A stretch of 44,015 bases of DNA, taken from the NCBI GenBank assembly GCA_022822445.1, contig JAJEBR010000019.1, positions 1-44,015 of the forward strand, in the 5' to 3' direction. Shown here piece by piece: positions 26,416 to 35,155 of the stretch (positions within the stretch are counted from its first letter, which is position 1; every line of letters starts with the position of its first letter). This DNA comes from Gemmatimonadota bacterium (GTDB taxonomy: Bacteria; Gemmatimonadota; Gemmatimonadetes; Longimicrobiales; Gaopeijiaceae). The notes beneath the pieces were generated by a model that saw only the letters and a list, made by a program, of their open reading frames with translations, searched no databases and was not told the DNA's origin. The position numbers and the translations under genes are program-made.

Positions 26416-27540
26416 CTACCTTCCTTCCTGCCGCTCTTGCGCCCGGGCACCGCGCAGCACGTTCTCGAGCGCGTAGTTGCCCTCGTGGCAGGCGTATTCG
26501 TAGACCAGTCCGTCGAGCCGCCGGAAGGGCACCTCGCCCCTCCAGGGCCCGCTCCACATGATCGGATCCTCGACGGTGAACTCGTAGTTGATCGTGTGCT
26601 CGTCGGCGCGGGTGAAGCGCTCGATGACCTTGAACTCCTCCGACGGCGCCACGCCCTGCAGCGTCTGATTCGGGTGAAGGTTCGTGGTCTCGACGACCAG
26701 CGTGTCCCCCTCCCAGCGGCCCCAGGAGTCGCCCATCCACGGGCGGATGTGAGCGGGCAGCGGCTTGCGCTCGCCCAGCCGGATGATCCGCACGTCGTGC
26801 ACCATCTCGGTCATGATCATCACGTGATCCGGCGTCTGCACGATCGTGTAGTTGTTGTTGTAGAAGTAGTTGGGAAGCATCGGCGGCCCCCCGTTGGAGC
26901 CGAACGACATGATGCAGCGCTCGGCCAGCGGCCGGTTCTCCGGGTTGTCGTACTGGCCGAACTGGCTGGCGAATCGCCTCCGCTCGGCGCGCCGCTGCCG
27001 ACCCTCGTCGGTGAGCGCCGGCGTCCGCCCGTTCTCCGGATAGACGATCAGCGAGGTCCGGGGTTCGCCGTTGAAGACCGCCACCAGGTCACCCGAGTCG
27101 ATGTAGAAGGAGTTGTAGCCGCCGGTTCCCCCGGACGCCGCGTCGCTCCGCGGATCACCGGTGAAGATGCCTCCGGCCGGCGGCGCGTCCCGGTCGGGAT
27201 CACTGTCCCGGGCCCCCCTCTGACGGGCGGTGCGCACGAATCCCTCGATCCGGGCCACGGCTTCCCAGGTGTGCGTCGGACCCTGTCCCTCCGGCCGCTG
27301 AATCGGGGTGACCGTCGCGTTGGACCAGTTCCCCTGCAGGTCGGGGTGTCCGTAGGGCGTGCGCGGAACGACCCATTCGACCGCCGCGGCCTCGCGCTCC
27401 TGGGCGATGACGGGCGTCGTGAGGATCGGGGTCAGACCCGTAGTGACGGCAACCAGACCCAGGGCGGCGGTGCCCGGCAGCGTCGGCGGGACGGCGCCCC
27501 TCCTACCGGCGGCGAATCGGATTCTTGCGCAGGTGTCCAT
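26416..27540 (-). CDS. secreted protein of unknown function (paralogue 1)
   Basis: 374 residues. The N-terminus carries a twin-Arg stretch (RIRFAAGRR) and a hydrophobic segment ending TTPVIAQ, so it is exported. The body has PRTPYGHPDLQGNW at its start and GDSWGRWEGDTLVVETTNL, YTRxD-like FTRADEHTINYEFTVEDP and YACHEGNY near the end. The same order of motifs is present in the preceding gene, so the two are sister proteins. The family is common beside DUF6152 genes in Acidobacteria-like genomes, but no activity is known to me. The start overlaps the upstream gene by 38 bases. Confidence 0.82.
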   Translation of the reverse strand: MDTCARIRFAAGRRGAVPPTLPGTAALGLVAVTTGLTPILTTPVIAQEREAAAVEWVVPRTPYGHPDLQGNWSNATVTPIQRPEGQGPTHTWEAVARIEGFVRTARQRGARDSDPDRDAPPAGGIFTGDPRSDAASGGTGGYNSFYIDSGDLVAVFNGEPRTSLIVYPENGRTPALTDEGRQRRAERRRFASQFGQYDNPENRPLAERCIMSFGSNGGPPMLPNYFYNNNYTIVQTPDHVMIMTEMVHDVRIIRLGERKPLPAHIRPWMGDSWGRWEGDTLVVETTNLHPNQTLQGVAPSEEFKVIERFTRADEHTINYEFTVEDPIMWSGPWRGEVPFRRLDGLVYEYACHEGNYALENVLRGARAQERQEGR

Positions 27541-28360
27541 ACATCAGCTCCTCGACGAATTCCACGCACTGAAACTGCCCAAGCCGGGCATTCGGATCGA
27601 TGTTGCGGTACAGCGGCATGCGGACCTTCCAGGGACGCGCATACGTCTCCGGGTCGTCCAGCTCCGCCTCGTACATGATGTGGTCCGGACCGATCATCGT
27701 GTAGCGCTCGGTGACCGTCAGGCCGGCGCTGTGGTGATTCCCCGCCCGGTCCAGCCACGTCTGCCCGTTGAAGCCGTTCACCACGACCACGAAGGTGTCG
27801 CCCTCCCAGCGGCCGACCGACTGTCCCATCCAGGAGTCGACCTGCGGCGGACCCGGATCCTCCAGGTAGACCTCGCGCATCGCGCCCGCGTACTCGTACG
27901 CCATGAAAACCTTCGTTTCGCTCTGGAAGATCCGGAAGGGGAAGGGCATGTAGGTCGCCCGCGGCACCCCCGGGAGGAAGCACTTGATCTCCGGGTCGCG
28001 CTCCAGCCACAGCTCGCGGTTCTCGTCGCGCAGCGCCAGCGCCTCGGGCAGGTAGGGAATCACGCCCCCCTCGACGACGCCATAGCCGGATGGGACGGAC
28101 CCGACGGCACCCAGCGCGAGCACCTCGTTCGCCGGCACCGGAATCACGGGCCCGGGCTGCATGGCGAGGGCGGGACGGGCGGCGTGCGGCTCGATGTCCC
28201 AATGGGCATTGCCGAGCGCCTGCCACAGGCCGTTCATGTCGGGCCTGCCGGAGGGCGTGCGCGGTATGTCCCCGTCCTGGGCGCTCATGCAGGCGGGAAC
28301 GGTCATCGCGAGCACAGCGAGAATCATGGGAAGAACAGGCGTTTTCTTCATGAATGACAA
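27503..28360 (-). CDS. secreted protein of unknown function (paralogue 2)
   Basis: 285 residues from ATG 28360; a second in-frame ATG at 28351 (MKKTPVLPMILAVLAMTV) is an equally likely start. The signal peptide ends PACMSAQ, possibly a weak lipobox. Shared motifs with paralogue 1: IPRTPSGRPDMNGLW, GRWEGDTFVVVVNGFN, ERYTMIGPDHIMYEAELDDP. It lacks the Cys-His cluster near the end of paralogue 1 but keeps a Cys in QCVEFVEELMYG. It lies 94 bases after the cytochrome-PQQ dehydrogenase gene in the same operon. Function unknown. Confidence 0.82.
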   Translation of the reverse strand: MSFMKKTPVLPMILAVLAMTVPACMSAQDGDIPRTPSGRPDMNGLWQALGNAHWDIEPHAARPALAMQPGPVIPVPANEVLALGAVGSVPSGYGVVEGGVIPYLPEALALRDENRELWLERDPEIKCFLPGVPRATYMPFPFRIFQSETKVFMAYEYAGAMREVYLEDPGPPQVDSWMGQSVGRWEGDTFVVVVNGFNGQTWLDRAGNHHSAGLTVTERYTMIGPDHIMYEAELDDPETYARPWKVRMPLYRNIDPNARLGQFQCVEFVEELMYGHLRKNPIRRR

Positions 28361-28454
28361 TGTGTGGAAGTCGGGGCGCCGAGGCCAGTGCGGGCCGTGG
28401 TGTCCCGGACCGCCGCCGGTCGGGCCGGATGGGGCGCGGGGGCGGAGCCCCGCT

Positions 28455-30302
28455 TCAGCCGGGTCCCACCCCGAAGGCCAGCAGCAGGTTGCCGGGCATC
28501 TGCCCGAACGTCGCGTAACCGCTGTTGACGAACAGCATGCCTCCGGCGACCACCGGTCCGGGCCCGTCGATGGCGCCGCCCCTCCCGGGAACGCCGCCCA
28601 CCGTCTCGCTCGGCTGCGTCGTGTCGAACTCCCAGATGACCCGGCCGTCCTCGGTGGAATGTGCGCGGATGAAGCCGTCCAGTCCGCCGGCGAAGACCAC
28701 GCCGTCGATCGCGGTGACCCCCGCCGAGTTGCTGGAGTAGCAACGCCTTCTGCCGGCGCAGGCCTCCTCGGGAATCGGGACGCTCCAGACCACCTCGCCC
28801 GTCATGAGGTCCAGCGCGTACAGGCCTGGCGATCGTTCGCGCTCCGGGTTCACGTCCACGATCACGGCGTTGCGGTCCGCGTTGGGCGCATAGGCGTAGC
28901 GGCCGTCCGTGGCCATCCCCCAGTGGATCCCTCCGAGGGCGCTCCCCTTGCCGACCGCCGTCGACCACAGCAGCGCCCCTTCGTTGTCGGGGTCCAGCGC
29001 CCACACGTCGCCGGACTTCTGCCCCGCGACCAGGATCTCCTTGCCATCGGGGCGGGTGACCAGCATCGGCGCCATCCCGAAGTCCAGGTCGGGTCCGGGA
29101 GGATCGGGGCAGTTGTCGCGGTTTGCGGCCTGTGTGCAAGCCATGTTGAAGGCATCGCCGGCAGTCGCCTGGAACGACCAGGCCAATTCGCCCGTCTCGA
29201 GGTCCAGCGCCAGGATCGCGTCGCTCGACTCGGTGGTGGGGTGGGTCAGGTTCTCGCCGGTTCCGGCGTAGAGGAGCCCGCGGGCGGGGTCGATGGTGGG
29301 ACTTGACCACACGGCGGCGCCGGACGGGCCCCAGGTCGTGGTTCCGGCCCCGTTCCGCCCCGTCTCCTCCGGATAGCCGGGGATGACGCGGTGGTACCAG
29401 AGGACATCCCCCGTCGCGGCGTCCAGGGCTGCAACCGCCCCCGAAGAGGTGCAGCACTCGTAGCGCGGATTGCCCGCGACGCTCACCTCGAGCGAGGAGA
29501 CGGGAACGTAGAGCCGACCGTCGTGCAGGGCCGGGCTGCCCGTCCCGTAGGCCACGGCGTGCCAGCCGACCCGGACCCGCCACACCAGCGAGCCGCTCTC
29601 GAGGTCGACGGCGTAGGCGTTGGTGCGCGAGTCGACGAAATACGCGGTAGAGCGGCCGTCCGGTCCCTCACCGACCGTGATGGCGCCGCGGACCGTTGCG
29701 TCGGCCTCGAAACCCCACCGCACGCACCCGGTGGCCAGGTCCAGCGCCATCACCTCGCCGAAGGGCCCGGCCACGAGGGCGGCGTCCCCCGCGACCGCGG
29801 GCGAGGTGCGCATGTTTGTGCCCCCGGGGAAGGCGAAGGCCCAGCGCAACTCGAGGTTCGGCACGTCGGCGGCGGTCAGCCCGGCATGCTGCGGAGGCTG
29901 GTAGCCGGTGCCGGCCAGGTTGCCCGCGAATCCCATCCAGGAGACCGCGGCCGGGTCCATGCCGGTCCACGGGAGCCCGGAGCAGAAGGTGGACTCCGGG
30001 ACGGGCACCGCCTCGTACCGGCGTCGGGTCAGGTACTCCGCTACACCGATGCGCTGCTCGGGTGTCAGGTCCGCGCCCTCCGCGCGCATCACGCCGTCCT
30101 CGAGCGAGGCCACGATGGCGCGCGGGGTGAGCTGCCGGAGGAGGCTGACCCCCGGTGTGCGCTCGTCGCCCGCCGGTGTATGGCAGCTCGCGCACGCCGC
30201 CTCGAAGATCTCTTCGCCTGTCTGGGGGTGCGCGGGGGTCCAGGAGGCCAGCGATGCGAGGACGGTGAAGACCGTTGCGGTCGCGGTGGAGCGGGGCGTC
30301 AT
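28455..30302 (-). CDS. quinohaemoprotein dehydrogenase (cytochrome c + PQQ propeller)
   Basis: 615 residues. A signal peptide (1-25) is followed by a cytochrome c domain with CASCH (Cys37, Cys40, His41). The PQQ beta-propeller follows (about 120-612): PRYECCTSSGAV gives the adjacent Cys pair, DLDFGMAP the catalytic-Asp region, and W-motifs such as ALDLATGCVRWGFEA recur. Cytochrome c at the N-terminus is the layout of polyvinyl-alcohol dehydrogenase, so oxidation of an alcohol or polymer in the periplasm is likely; the substrate cannot be read from sequence. It heads a minus operon with two sister secreted proteins and a DUF6152 protein. Confidence 0.9.
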   Translation of the reverse strand: MTPRSTATATVFTVLASLASWTPAHPQTGEEIFEAACASCHTPAGDERTPGVSLLRQLTPRAIVASLEDGVMRAEGADLTPEQRIGVAEYLTRRRYEAVPVPESTFCSGLPWTGMDPAAVSWMGFAGNLAGTGYQPPQHAGLTAADVPNLELRWAFAFPGGTNMRTSPAVAGDAALVAGPFGEVMALDLATGCVRWGFEADATVRGAITVGEGPDGRSTAYFVDSRTNAYAVDLESGSLVWRVRVGWHAVAYGTGSPALHDGRLYVPVSSLEVSVAGNPRYECCTSSGAVAALDAATGDVLWYHRVIPGYPEETGRNGAGTTTWGPSGAAVWSSPTIDPARGLLYAGTGENLTHPTTESSDAILALDLETGELAWSFQATAGDAFNMACTQAANRDNCPDPPGPDLDFGMAPMLVTRPDGKEILVAGQKSGDVWALDPDNEGALLWSTAVGKGSALGGIHWGMATDGRYAYAPNADRNAVIVDVNPERERSPGLYALDLMTGEVVWSVPIPEEACAGRRRCYSSNSAGVTAIDGVVFAGGLDGFIRAHSTEDGRVIWEFDTTQPSETVGGVPGRGGAIDGPGPVVAGGMLFVNSGYATFGQMPGNLLLAFGVGPG

Positions 30303-30366
30303 GGGCAGCGTCCGGTTGAGTGGAGCCGACGCGGTCGGATGGAGGGGGATGGCTCCCGGACACGAT

Positions 30367-30411
30367 AAGCCCCCGGAGGCTCTGGACGCTACACAGAACC
30401 TCCGGGGGCTT
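30367..30411 (-). terminator. perfect 13-bp hairpin, likely terminator of the small unit
   Basis: AAGCCCCCGGAGG (30367-30379) pairs perfectly with CCTCCGGGGGCTT (30399-30411) around a 19-base loop. It lies downstream of the 20-codon ORF and upstream of the quinohaemoprotein gene on the minus strand. The trailing U tract is poor on both strands, so it may be bidirectional or serve as an mRNA stabiliser. Confidence 0.7.
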
Positions 30412-30475
30412 CTGGAACCGGCCGCAACCCGGCGCGAAGGCCGCTTACGGCGCGAACGTTCGATCGTGTTTCGGC

Positions 30476-30538
30476 TTAGTTGCCGAAGCGGCGACCGCTT
30501 GCCCTTGCCGGGTTGGGCTGGGTACTTGGACTAGACAA
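30476..30538 (-). CDS. 20-residue peptide with extended ribosome-binding site
   Basis: The TTG at 30538 starts MSSPSTQPNPARASGRRFGN, ending in TAA at 30476. An extended Shine-Dalgarno sequence stands exactly 7 bases upstream, and a promoter-like sequence and a hairpin terminator bracket the unit. No similarity is recognised. In a second frame an ATG at 30558 reads MKKEVITCLVQVPSPTRQGQ (37 residues), but there the Shine-Dalgarno sequence would lie inside the gene, so the TTG frame is preferred. It could be a leader peptide, a small protein, or part of a regulatory RNA. Confidence 0.45.
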   Translation of the reverse strand: MSSPSTQPNPARASGRRFGN

Positions 30539-30540
30539 GT

Positions 30541-30553
30541 GATCACCTCCTTT
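30541..30553 (-). promoter_or_regulatory. extended Shine-Dalgarno sequence
   Basis: AAAGGAGGTGATC, fully complementary over 13 bases to the usual 3' end of 16S rRNA. Spacing from GGAGG to the TTG is 7 bases. Matches this long are rare and point to strong ribosome recruitment. Confidence 0.75.
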
Positions 30554-30648
30554 TTCATGGGTTCGACTTCGGGCGGGACATTCATCCTGCGCGAGTCGGC
30601 ACCGCCACGCATGGCGGCACCGCTTTTGGCCACCGTGGCCAGAATGAA

Positions 30649-30676
30649 TGTATACTGACAGGTGGCGGGGGATCAA
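30649..30676 (-). promoter_or_regulatory. near-consensus sigma-70-type promoter
   Basis: On the minus strand TTGATC (30676-30671), a 16-base spacer, then TATACA (30654-30649). This gives a leader of about 100 bases containing a GGCCACGGTGGCC hairpin and a second GC-rich stem before the 20-codon ORF. The whole 30303-30726 stretch holds no other gene. Confidence 0.6.
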
Positions 30677-30726
30677 CCTTGGCGATCGGGGCTTTTCGGG
30701 GCAAGGGGGCCCGCCAGGAAGCGGAA

Positions 30727-30765
30727 AGTAAGGTAAACATGACATCTTGTAATGTCGACTTTACG
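30727..30765 (+). repeat. dispersed 39-base element, copy C
   Basis: AGTAAGGTAAACATGACA (30727-30744), TCT, TGTAATGTCGACTTTACG (30748-30765), the reverse orientation of the consensus. It lies directly before an in-frame GTG at 30766 that could open the amidohydrolase frame, although an internal ATG at 30856 is the better start. Confidence 0.85.
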
Positions 30766-30855
30766 GTGCGGACGGGAATCCGGGCAACGCGACGCTCCGT
30801 TCCACGGGGCCGGGCCTTCCAGGGTGTCGGCGCCGCACTTTCGGGTGGCGCCGCC

Positions 30856-32599
30856 ATGGCCCGCGCCGCCCTGGCCTCCGCCGCCATGGCCTGCCTCACC
30901 CTGGCGGGCTGTACAGCCGAGCCTCCGCCGGAGGCCGATCTGGTGCTTACGGGCGGCCCCGTCATCACCCTCGACGCGGAGAGCCGGGTGGCGGAAGCGG
31001 TGGCGGTGCGGGGCGAGCGGGTGGTCGCGGTGGGGACGGCGGCCGAGATCGAGGCGCTGGTGGGCCCCGGAACCGAGCGGGTCGATCTGGCGGGCCGCGC
31101 GGTCACCCCGGGGCTGATGGAACGCGCACGTCCACTTCGCGAGCGGGGGCGCGAACCGCCTCTACAACCTCGACATGAGCTACCCGAACGTCGAGAACAT
31201 CGCGGACGTGCGGCGGATGGTGGCCGAACAGGCCGCGGTGGTGGGCGAGGGCGAGTGGGTGCGGGGTGGCGGCTGGGACGAGGGCAAGCTGGCTGAGGTG
31301 CGCTACATCTACGCGACGGATGTGGACGAGGTCGACGAGGGGCGGCCCGTCTGGCTGATGCACACGATGGGGCACTACGGGACGGCCAACTCGATCGCGC
31401 TCGAGATGGCGGGGATCACGGCCGACACCCCCGATCCGCCCGGCGGCACCATCGATCGCGACGCTGCCGGCCAGCCCACCGGCGTACTCAAGGAGTCCGC
31501 CATGGGGCTCGTCACCCGTCTCATCCCCCGCCTCGGGCCGGACCAGCAACGCGAGGGGATCCGCACCCTGGCCGACGGCTTCAACGCCGAATGCATGACC
31601 GGCGGCAAGGATCCGGGGATCACGCAGGCCACCTGGGACGCCTACGCGGACGTGCTCGCCGACGGCGACCTCACGGTCCGCATCTTCGTCCTGTGGAGCG
31701 CGCTGGACGGGCCCATCGAGGAGGTTCGCGCCTACGCCGAGCGCCTCGCCGGCTTCACCCGCCCCTACGAGTCCACCGGAGACGACCGCCTGATCGCCGG
31801 CGGCGTCAAGCTCTACAGCGACGGCAGCGGCGGCGCCCGCACCGCCTGGCTCTACGACCACTGGAACCGCGAATCCACCGGCACCGACACCGGCAACCGC
31901 GGGTACCCCACCATGGACCCCGACGAGCTGCGCCGCCGCTTCCGGGCCTACCACGACGCCGGCCTGCACGTCAGCATCCACTCCATCGGCGATCGTGCCA
32001 TCGACTGGACGGTGGAGAGCTTCCAGGAGGCGCTCGCGGCCACGCCGACCCGGGGCCTCCGCCACGGCATCATCCACTCGAACATCCCCACCGACCGCGC
32101 GCTCGACGCCATGGCCGAGCTCCAGCGCGACTGGCAGGCGGGCTACCCGGAGCCATCCCCGACCTTCACCTGGTGGATCGGCGACACCTACGCCGGCAAC
32201 TTCGGGCCGGAGCGCGCCCTTCGTCTCAACCCCTTCCGGTCCTACCGGGAGCGCGGAATGATCTGGGCGAGCGGCTCGGACTTCTTCGTGACGCCGTTTC
32301 CGGGACGGTACGGCGTCTGGGCCTCGGTGGCGCGCCAGCCGCTGCTCGGCATCTACGGGGACGCGCCCTACGGCACCGCCGAGTCGGTGGACGCCGAGAC
32401 CGCGCTGCGCTCGTTCACCGTATGGGCGGCCCACCAGATGTTTCTGGAAGACAAGGTGGGGACGATCGAGCCCGGGAAGTACGCGGATCTGGCCGTTTGG
32501 GACCGCGATCCGCTCACCCTGCCGACCGGGGAGCTGCGCGACATGGCGTGCGAGATGACGGTGTTCAACGGGGAGGTGGTGTTCCGGGGGGAAGGGTAG
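30856..32599 (+). pseudogene. Amidohydrolase (YtcJ-like) lipoprotein, frameshifted
   Basis: Metal-dependent amidohydrolase of the Amidohydro_3 family. The ATG 30856 starts a lipoprotein signal (MARAALASAAMACLTLAGC), then DLVLTGGPVITLDAESRVAEAV and AGRAVTPGLM. One extra A at 31121-31122 shifts the frame inside the zinc motif: removing it restores DAHVHFASGGANRLYN and joins the ORF that runs on to 32599. That downstream part has the rest of the fold: GVKLYSDGSGGARTAWL, HVSIHSIGDRAIDWTV, ASGSDFFVTPFPG, GTIEPGKYADLAVWDRDPL. Everything else is intact, so this is a very recent mutation or a sequencing error. Confidence 0.85.
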
Positions 32600-32714
32600 G
32601 GGCGGAGGGATGATGAGATTCGGCTGGATTTTCTGTGGTCGTCCGGCGTGGATCGCGCGCGAGTTTACGATGCCTTGCACGATGTACTATCGTTGGTTGT
32701 AGCCGATTCCCGCC

Positions 32715-33029
32715 TTGCATGAGTTTTGGCTGCAAGGCGCCGGCTTCCCTTACCATCCAACGTGTTGGCTTCTTCCCCCCGACGATGACACCATACACGC
32801 GCTTAGTGTGTCGGAGCTCACGCGGAGAATATCCGATGCGGTGGCCGCACGGGATGTCGCGGCTCTCGCTGGCTACGCGAAGCTGTCGTCTGTTGGCCTG
32901 TTCGCCAAGCGCTCGGCAATCCAAGTCCGCGGGTGCGATGGCGGTACGATCGCTGCACACATTCCCGTGAGTCCGGAGCTCCTGGTAGCAATCGAGGTGG
33001 CGACCGCCCAGCTCGACTCCCAGGGATAG
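32715..33029 (+). CDS. hypothetical protein
   Basis: 104 residues from TTG 32715; an in-frame TAG lies at 32700, so this is the first possible start. Sequence is mixed polar/helical (HALSVSELTRRISDAVAARDVAALAGYAKLSS, then VSPELLVAIEVATAQLD) without signal peptide or membrane helix. No family recognised. It precedes a decayed propeller gene by a few bases and may be a remnant itself. The preceding stretch 32600-32714 has no gene. Confidence 0.4.
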   Translation: MHEFWLQGAGFPYHPTCWLLPPDDDTIHALSVSELTRRISDAVAARDVAALAGYAKLSSVGLFAKRSAIQVRGCDGGTIAAHIPVSPELLVAIEVATAQLDSQG

Positions 33030-33033
33030 TCCC

Positions 33034-33664
33034 ATCCGAGCCGCCCCCGTCCTTCTGTTGACGCTCGGAGTGTGTCACGCCGCCGCGACGCACATTCGCG
33101 CGCAGCAACCGGAGCGAGTCTCCGGCGAAGTGACCTGCGCGGAGTGCGTCATCACCCTCGACACTGTCGTGACCATCGGCGGTCTGGACGGACCCGGCCT
33201 GGAACTCGTCTCACCGTTTTCGGGTGTTGCCGTGGATCAGCGGGGCCGCATCCTGGTCTGGGAGGCCAGGGAAGCGGAGATCGCGGTGTTCGATTCGACC
33301 GGCACCTACCTGCAGACCATCGGGGGACGGGGGGTGGGTCCCGGGGAGTACCGGTCCATCTCGCACATTGGCGTTGGTCCCCGCTACATCCACGTATTCG
33401 AGTATTACAAGGGCCGCACGATGCTCGACCACGACTTTCGGGTGGTTCGCACCGATCAGTTTCCGGGACAGGTGAGGTCGGTCGCAGTGTTGAGCGATGA
33501 CGTGTTGGTGTTCGTCACCGATGTCCCAACCCCTGAAGCCGTGGGTCACAAGCGGCGTGTATATCGGTTTCGACGGGGGCTTCCGGTATCTGGTCGGCTA
33601 TGAGGAGACGGAGGCCGGAATACCGTTCCTCCACCTGCTGGAGCCGCGGCTGTCGCGGCGCTGA
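33034..33664 (+). pseudogene. decayed 6-bladed beta-propeller exported protein
   Basis: The reading starts within a signal-peptide-like stretch (RAAPVLLLTLGVCHAAATHI) that lacks a standard start codon except an internal TTG (33058). The following sequence has propeller-blade hallmarks (RGRILVWEAREAEIAVFDSTG, GGRGVGPGEYRSI). The frame ends at 33603, while the next frame continues sensibly (VYIGFDGGFRYLVGYEE to a stop at 33662-33664), implying a +1 shift near 33530-33590. Only about 210 residues remain of a family usually near 350-400, so it is broken. Confidence 0.6.
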
Positions 33665-33679
33665 CGTGGTTGGAGAAGG

Positions 33680-34366
33680 TCAGGCCGCCTTGAACGCCTT
33701 CCGAAACGCCAGCGCGCTGACGATCAGCCCGACCACGATCCAGATGACCCCCCAGGTCATGGTCGGCACGCCGGTGAGTTCCGCCAGCATGGCCGCGTCG
33801 GACTCCAGGTGGGGCCGGTCGAGCACGTCGCTCTTGATGTCGAGGATGGCGTAGAGGCAGCTGGTCAGGCCCAGCGCGGTCATGAGAATGCGGCTCGCGG
33901 CGGGCCCGAGTTTTCGCCCGGCGATCATCAGGGTGGCGCCGAAGGCCAGTCCGAAGGCGAGTCCGAAGCCGTTGCGGACGTAGAGGGCGGTGAGAACCAC
34001 CACGAGCGTGCCGACGCCGAAGACCAGTGCCGGGGTGGGAATGCGCCGGCTGTTCGTGGCTGCCAGCAGCACCACGCCCCAGATCAGGCTGCCGAGGTAG
34101 CCGGCCGAGAGGGTGACGAAGGCGTTGCCGCCGCCGCAGTAGCAGGCGCCCCCCTGGTAGGGGTCGAGGGTGATCCTGTCGATGGAGCCGCCGGTGGCGA
34201 TGGCCGCGATCCCGTGACTGATCTCGTGCAGCATCACGACGAAGATCTTGAGCGGGTAGACGACGGGCGTGTCCCACAGCAGCCAGAGGGCGGCGAAATA
34301 GAGGGCGAAGCCGGCCAGGAAGGTCAGCTTTCTCTTGACTTGGTCCGATTGCATGTCAGTGGCCAT
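33680..34366 (-). CDS. M50B-like membrane zinc metallopeptidase
   Basis: 228 residues from ATG 34366. Six or so hydrophobic segments; HEISH (in VVMLHEISHGIAAIATGG) is the zinc motif of site-2-protease-like M50B proteins, inside a membrane helix. A GG-rich loop with CYCGGGNAF follows. Most of this family have unknown substrates; a role in intramembrane proteolysis of a regulator is the usual inference. It is transcribed against its neighbours, alone. The 230-base gap to tlpA (34367-34600) holds no gene, only the tlpA leader. Confidence 0.82.
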   Translation of the reverse strand: MATDMQSDQVKRKLTFLAGFALYFAALWLLWDTPVVYPLKIFVVMLHEISHGIAAIATGGSIDRITLDPYQGGACYCGGGNAFVTLSAGYLGSLIWGVVLLAATNSRRIPTPALVFGVGTLVVVLTALYVRNGFGLAFGLAFGATLMIAGRKLGPAASRILMTALGLTSCLYAILDIKSDVLDRPHLESDAAMLAELTGVPTMTWGVIWIVVGLIVSALAFRKAFKAA

Positions 34367-34600
34367 GTTGCCTGGCTCCGAAAGGGGTGTGGATTGGACT
34401 CCGTTCCCTACGTTTGGGGTTGGTCGGGTGTTCCGCCGCGGCCAGCCGCCCGCCGGTCGGGCGCGGTGCTTCGGGAGCCCCGGGCCGGTGCCTGGGCCCG
34501 GGCGGACAGCTGCGGCGCCCCCAACAATTATTGGCGCACCGGCCCCGCTTGGGTAGCTTGATCTGCCGCGCGTCTCCCCGCCGATCAAGGAGGACCTTCC

Positions 34601-35119
34601 GTGAAGCGATGCATCTCGATCACTGTTGCCGCCGCCGTTTTGGCCGCATGCAACGTCGCCGACTTCCGGCCGCTGGAGGTGGGCGACGGCGCTCCCCCGT
34701 TCACCGCGTTCACCCTGGACGGCACCGAAACGGGAAGTGCGGACCTGCTCGGCGGACCCTACATGCTGAACATCTGGGCGACATGGTGCGCCCCCTGCCG
34801 GGAGGAGATGCCCGAGCTGCAGGAACTCCACGACACCTACGCCGACCGGGGCTTCCAGGTGGTCGCGGTCAGCGTCGACGGCAGCAGTGACGGCGACCAG
34901 ATCCTGGCCTTCCTGGAGGAGCACGACCTCGACTTCCCCGTCTGGCACGACCCCACCTGGGCGATCCAGGACGCGTACTTCCTGCTCGGTCTTCCCGGGA
35001 GCTTCCTGATCGACGCCGACGGGAAGATCGTGCGCAAGTGGCCGGGCCCCTTCCGCCCGATGGAGGAGGATGTGCAGGCGGATGTGCGCGCGCTGCTGCC
35101 CGCGGCGGCGCAACCCTGA
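34601..35119 (+). CDS. TlpA-like thioredoxin-fold lipoprotein
   Basis: 172 residues from GTG 34601, with AAGGAGG at 34587-34593. A lipobox (VLAAC, Cys 17) anchors it. The redoxin domain has VGDGAPPFTAFTLDG, LNIWATWCAPCREEMPEL (active-site CAPC), and GLPGSFLIDADGKIVRKWPG, the cis-Pro loop. It would reduce disulfides or keep apocytochrome thiols reduced in the periplasm, which fits the many c-type cytochromes nearby (inference). The APC permease gene follows after 36 bases. Confidence 0.93.
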   Translation: MKRCISITVAAAVLAACNVADFRPLEVGDGAPPFTAFTLDGTETGSADLLGGPYMLNIWATWCAPCREEMPELQELHDTYADRGFQVVAVSVDGSSDGDQILAFLEEHDLDFPVWHDPTWAIQDAYFLLGLPGSFLIDADGKIVRKWPGPFRPMEEDVQADVRALLPAAAQP

Positions 35120-35155
35120 CGACGTGCGCGGTTCGGACCATCAGGAGCTCTTCCG

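Noticed and set aside
30538-30556. Fragment of a 16S rRNA 3' end on the plus strand (GATCACCTCCTTT)
   Set aside because: Only 13 bases match; the sequence upstream shows no resemblance to the 16S 3' region. Better explained as a Shine-Dalgarno sequence on the minus strand.
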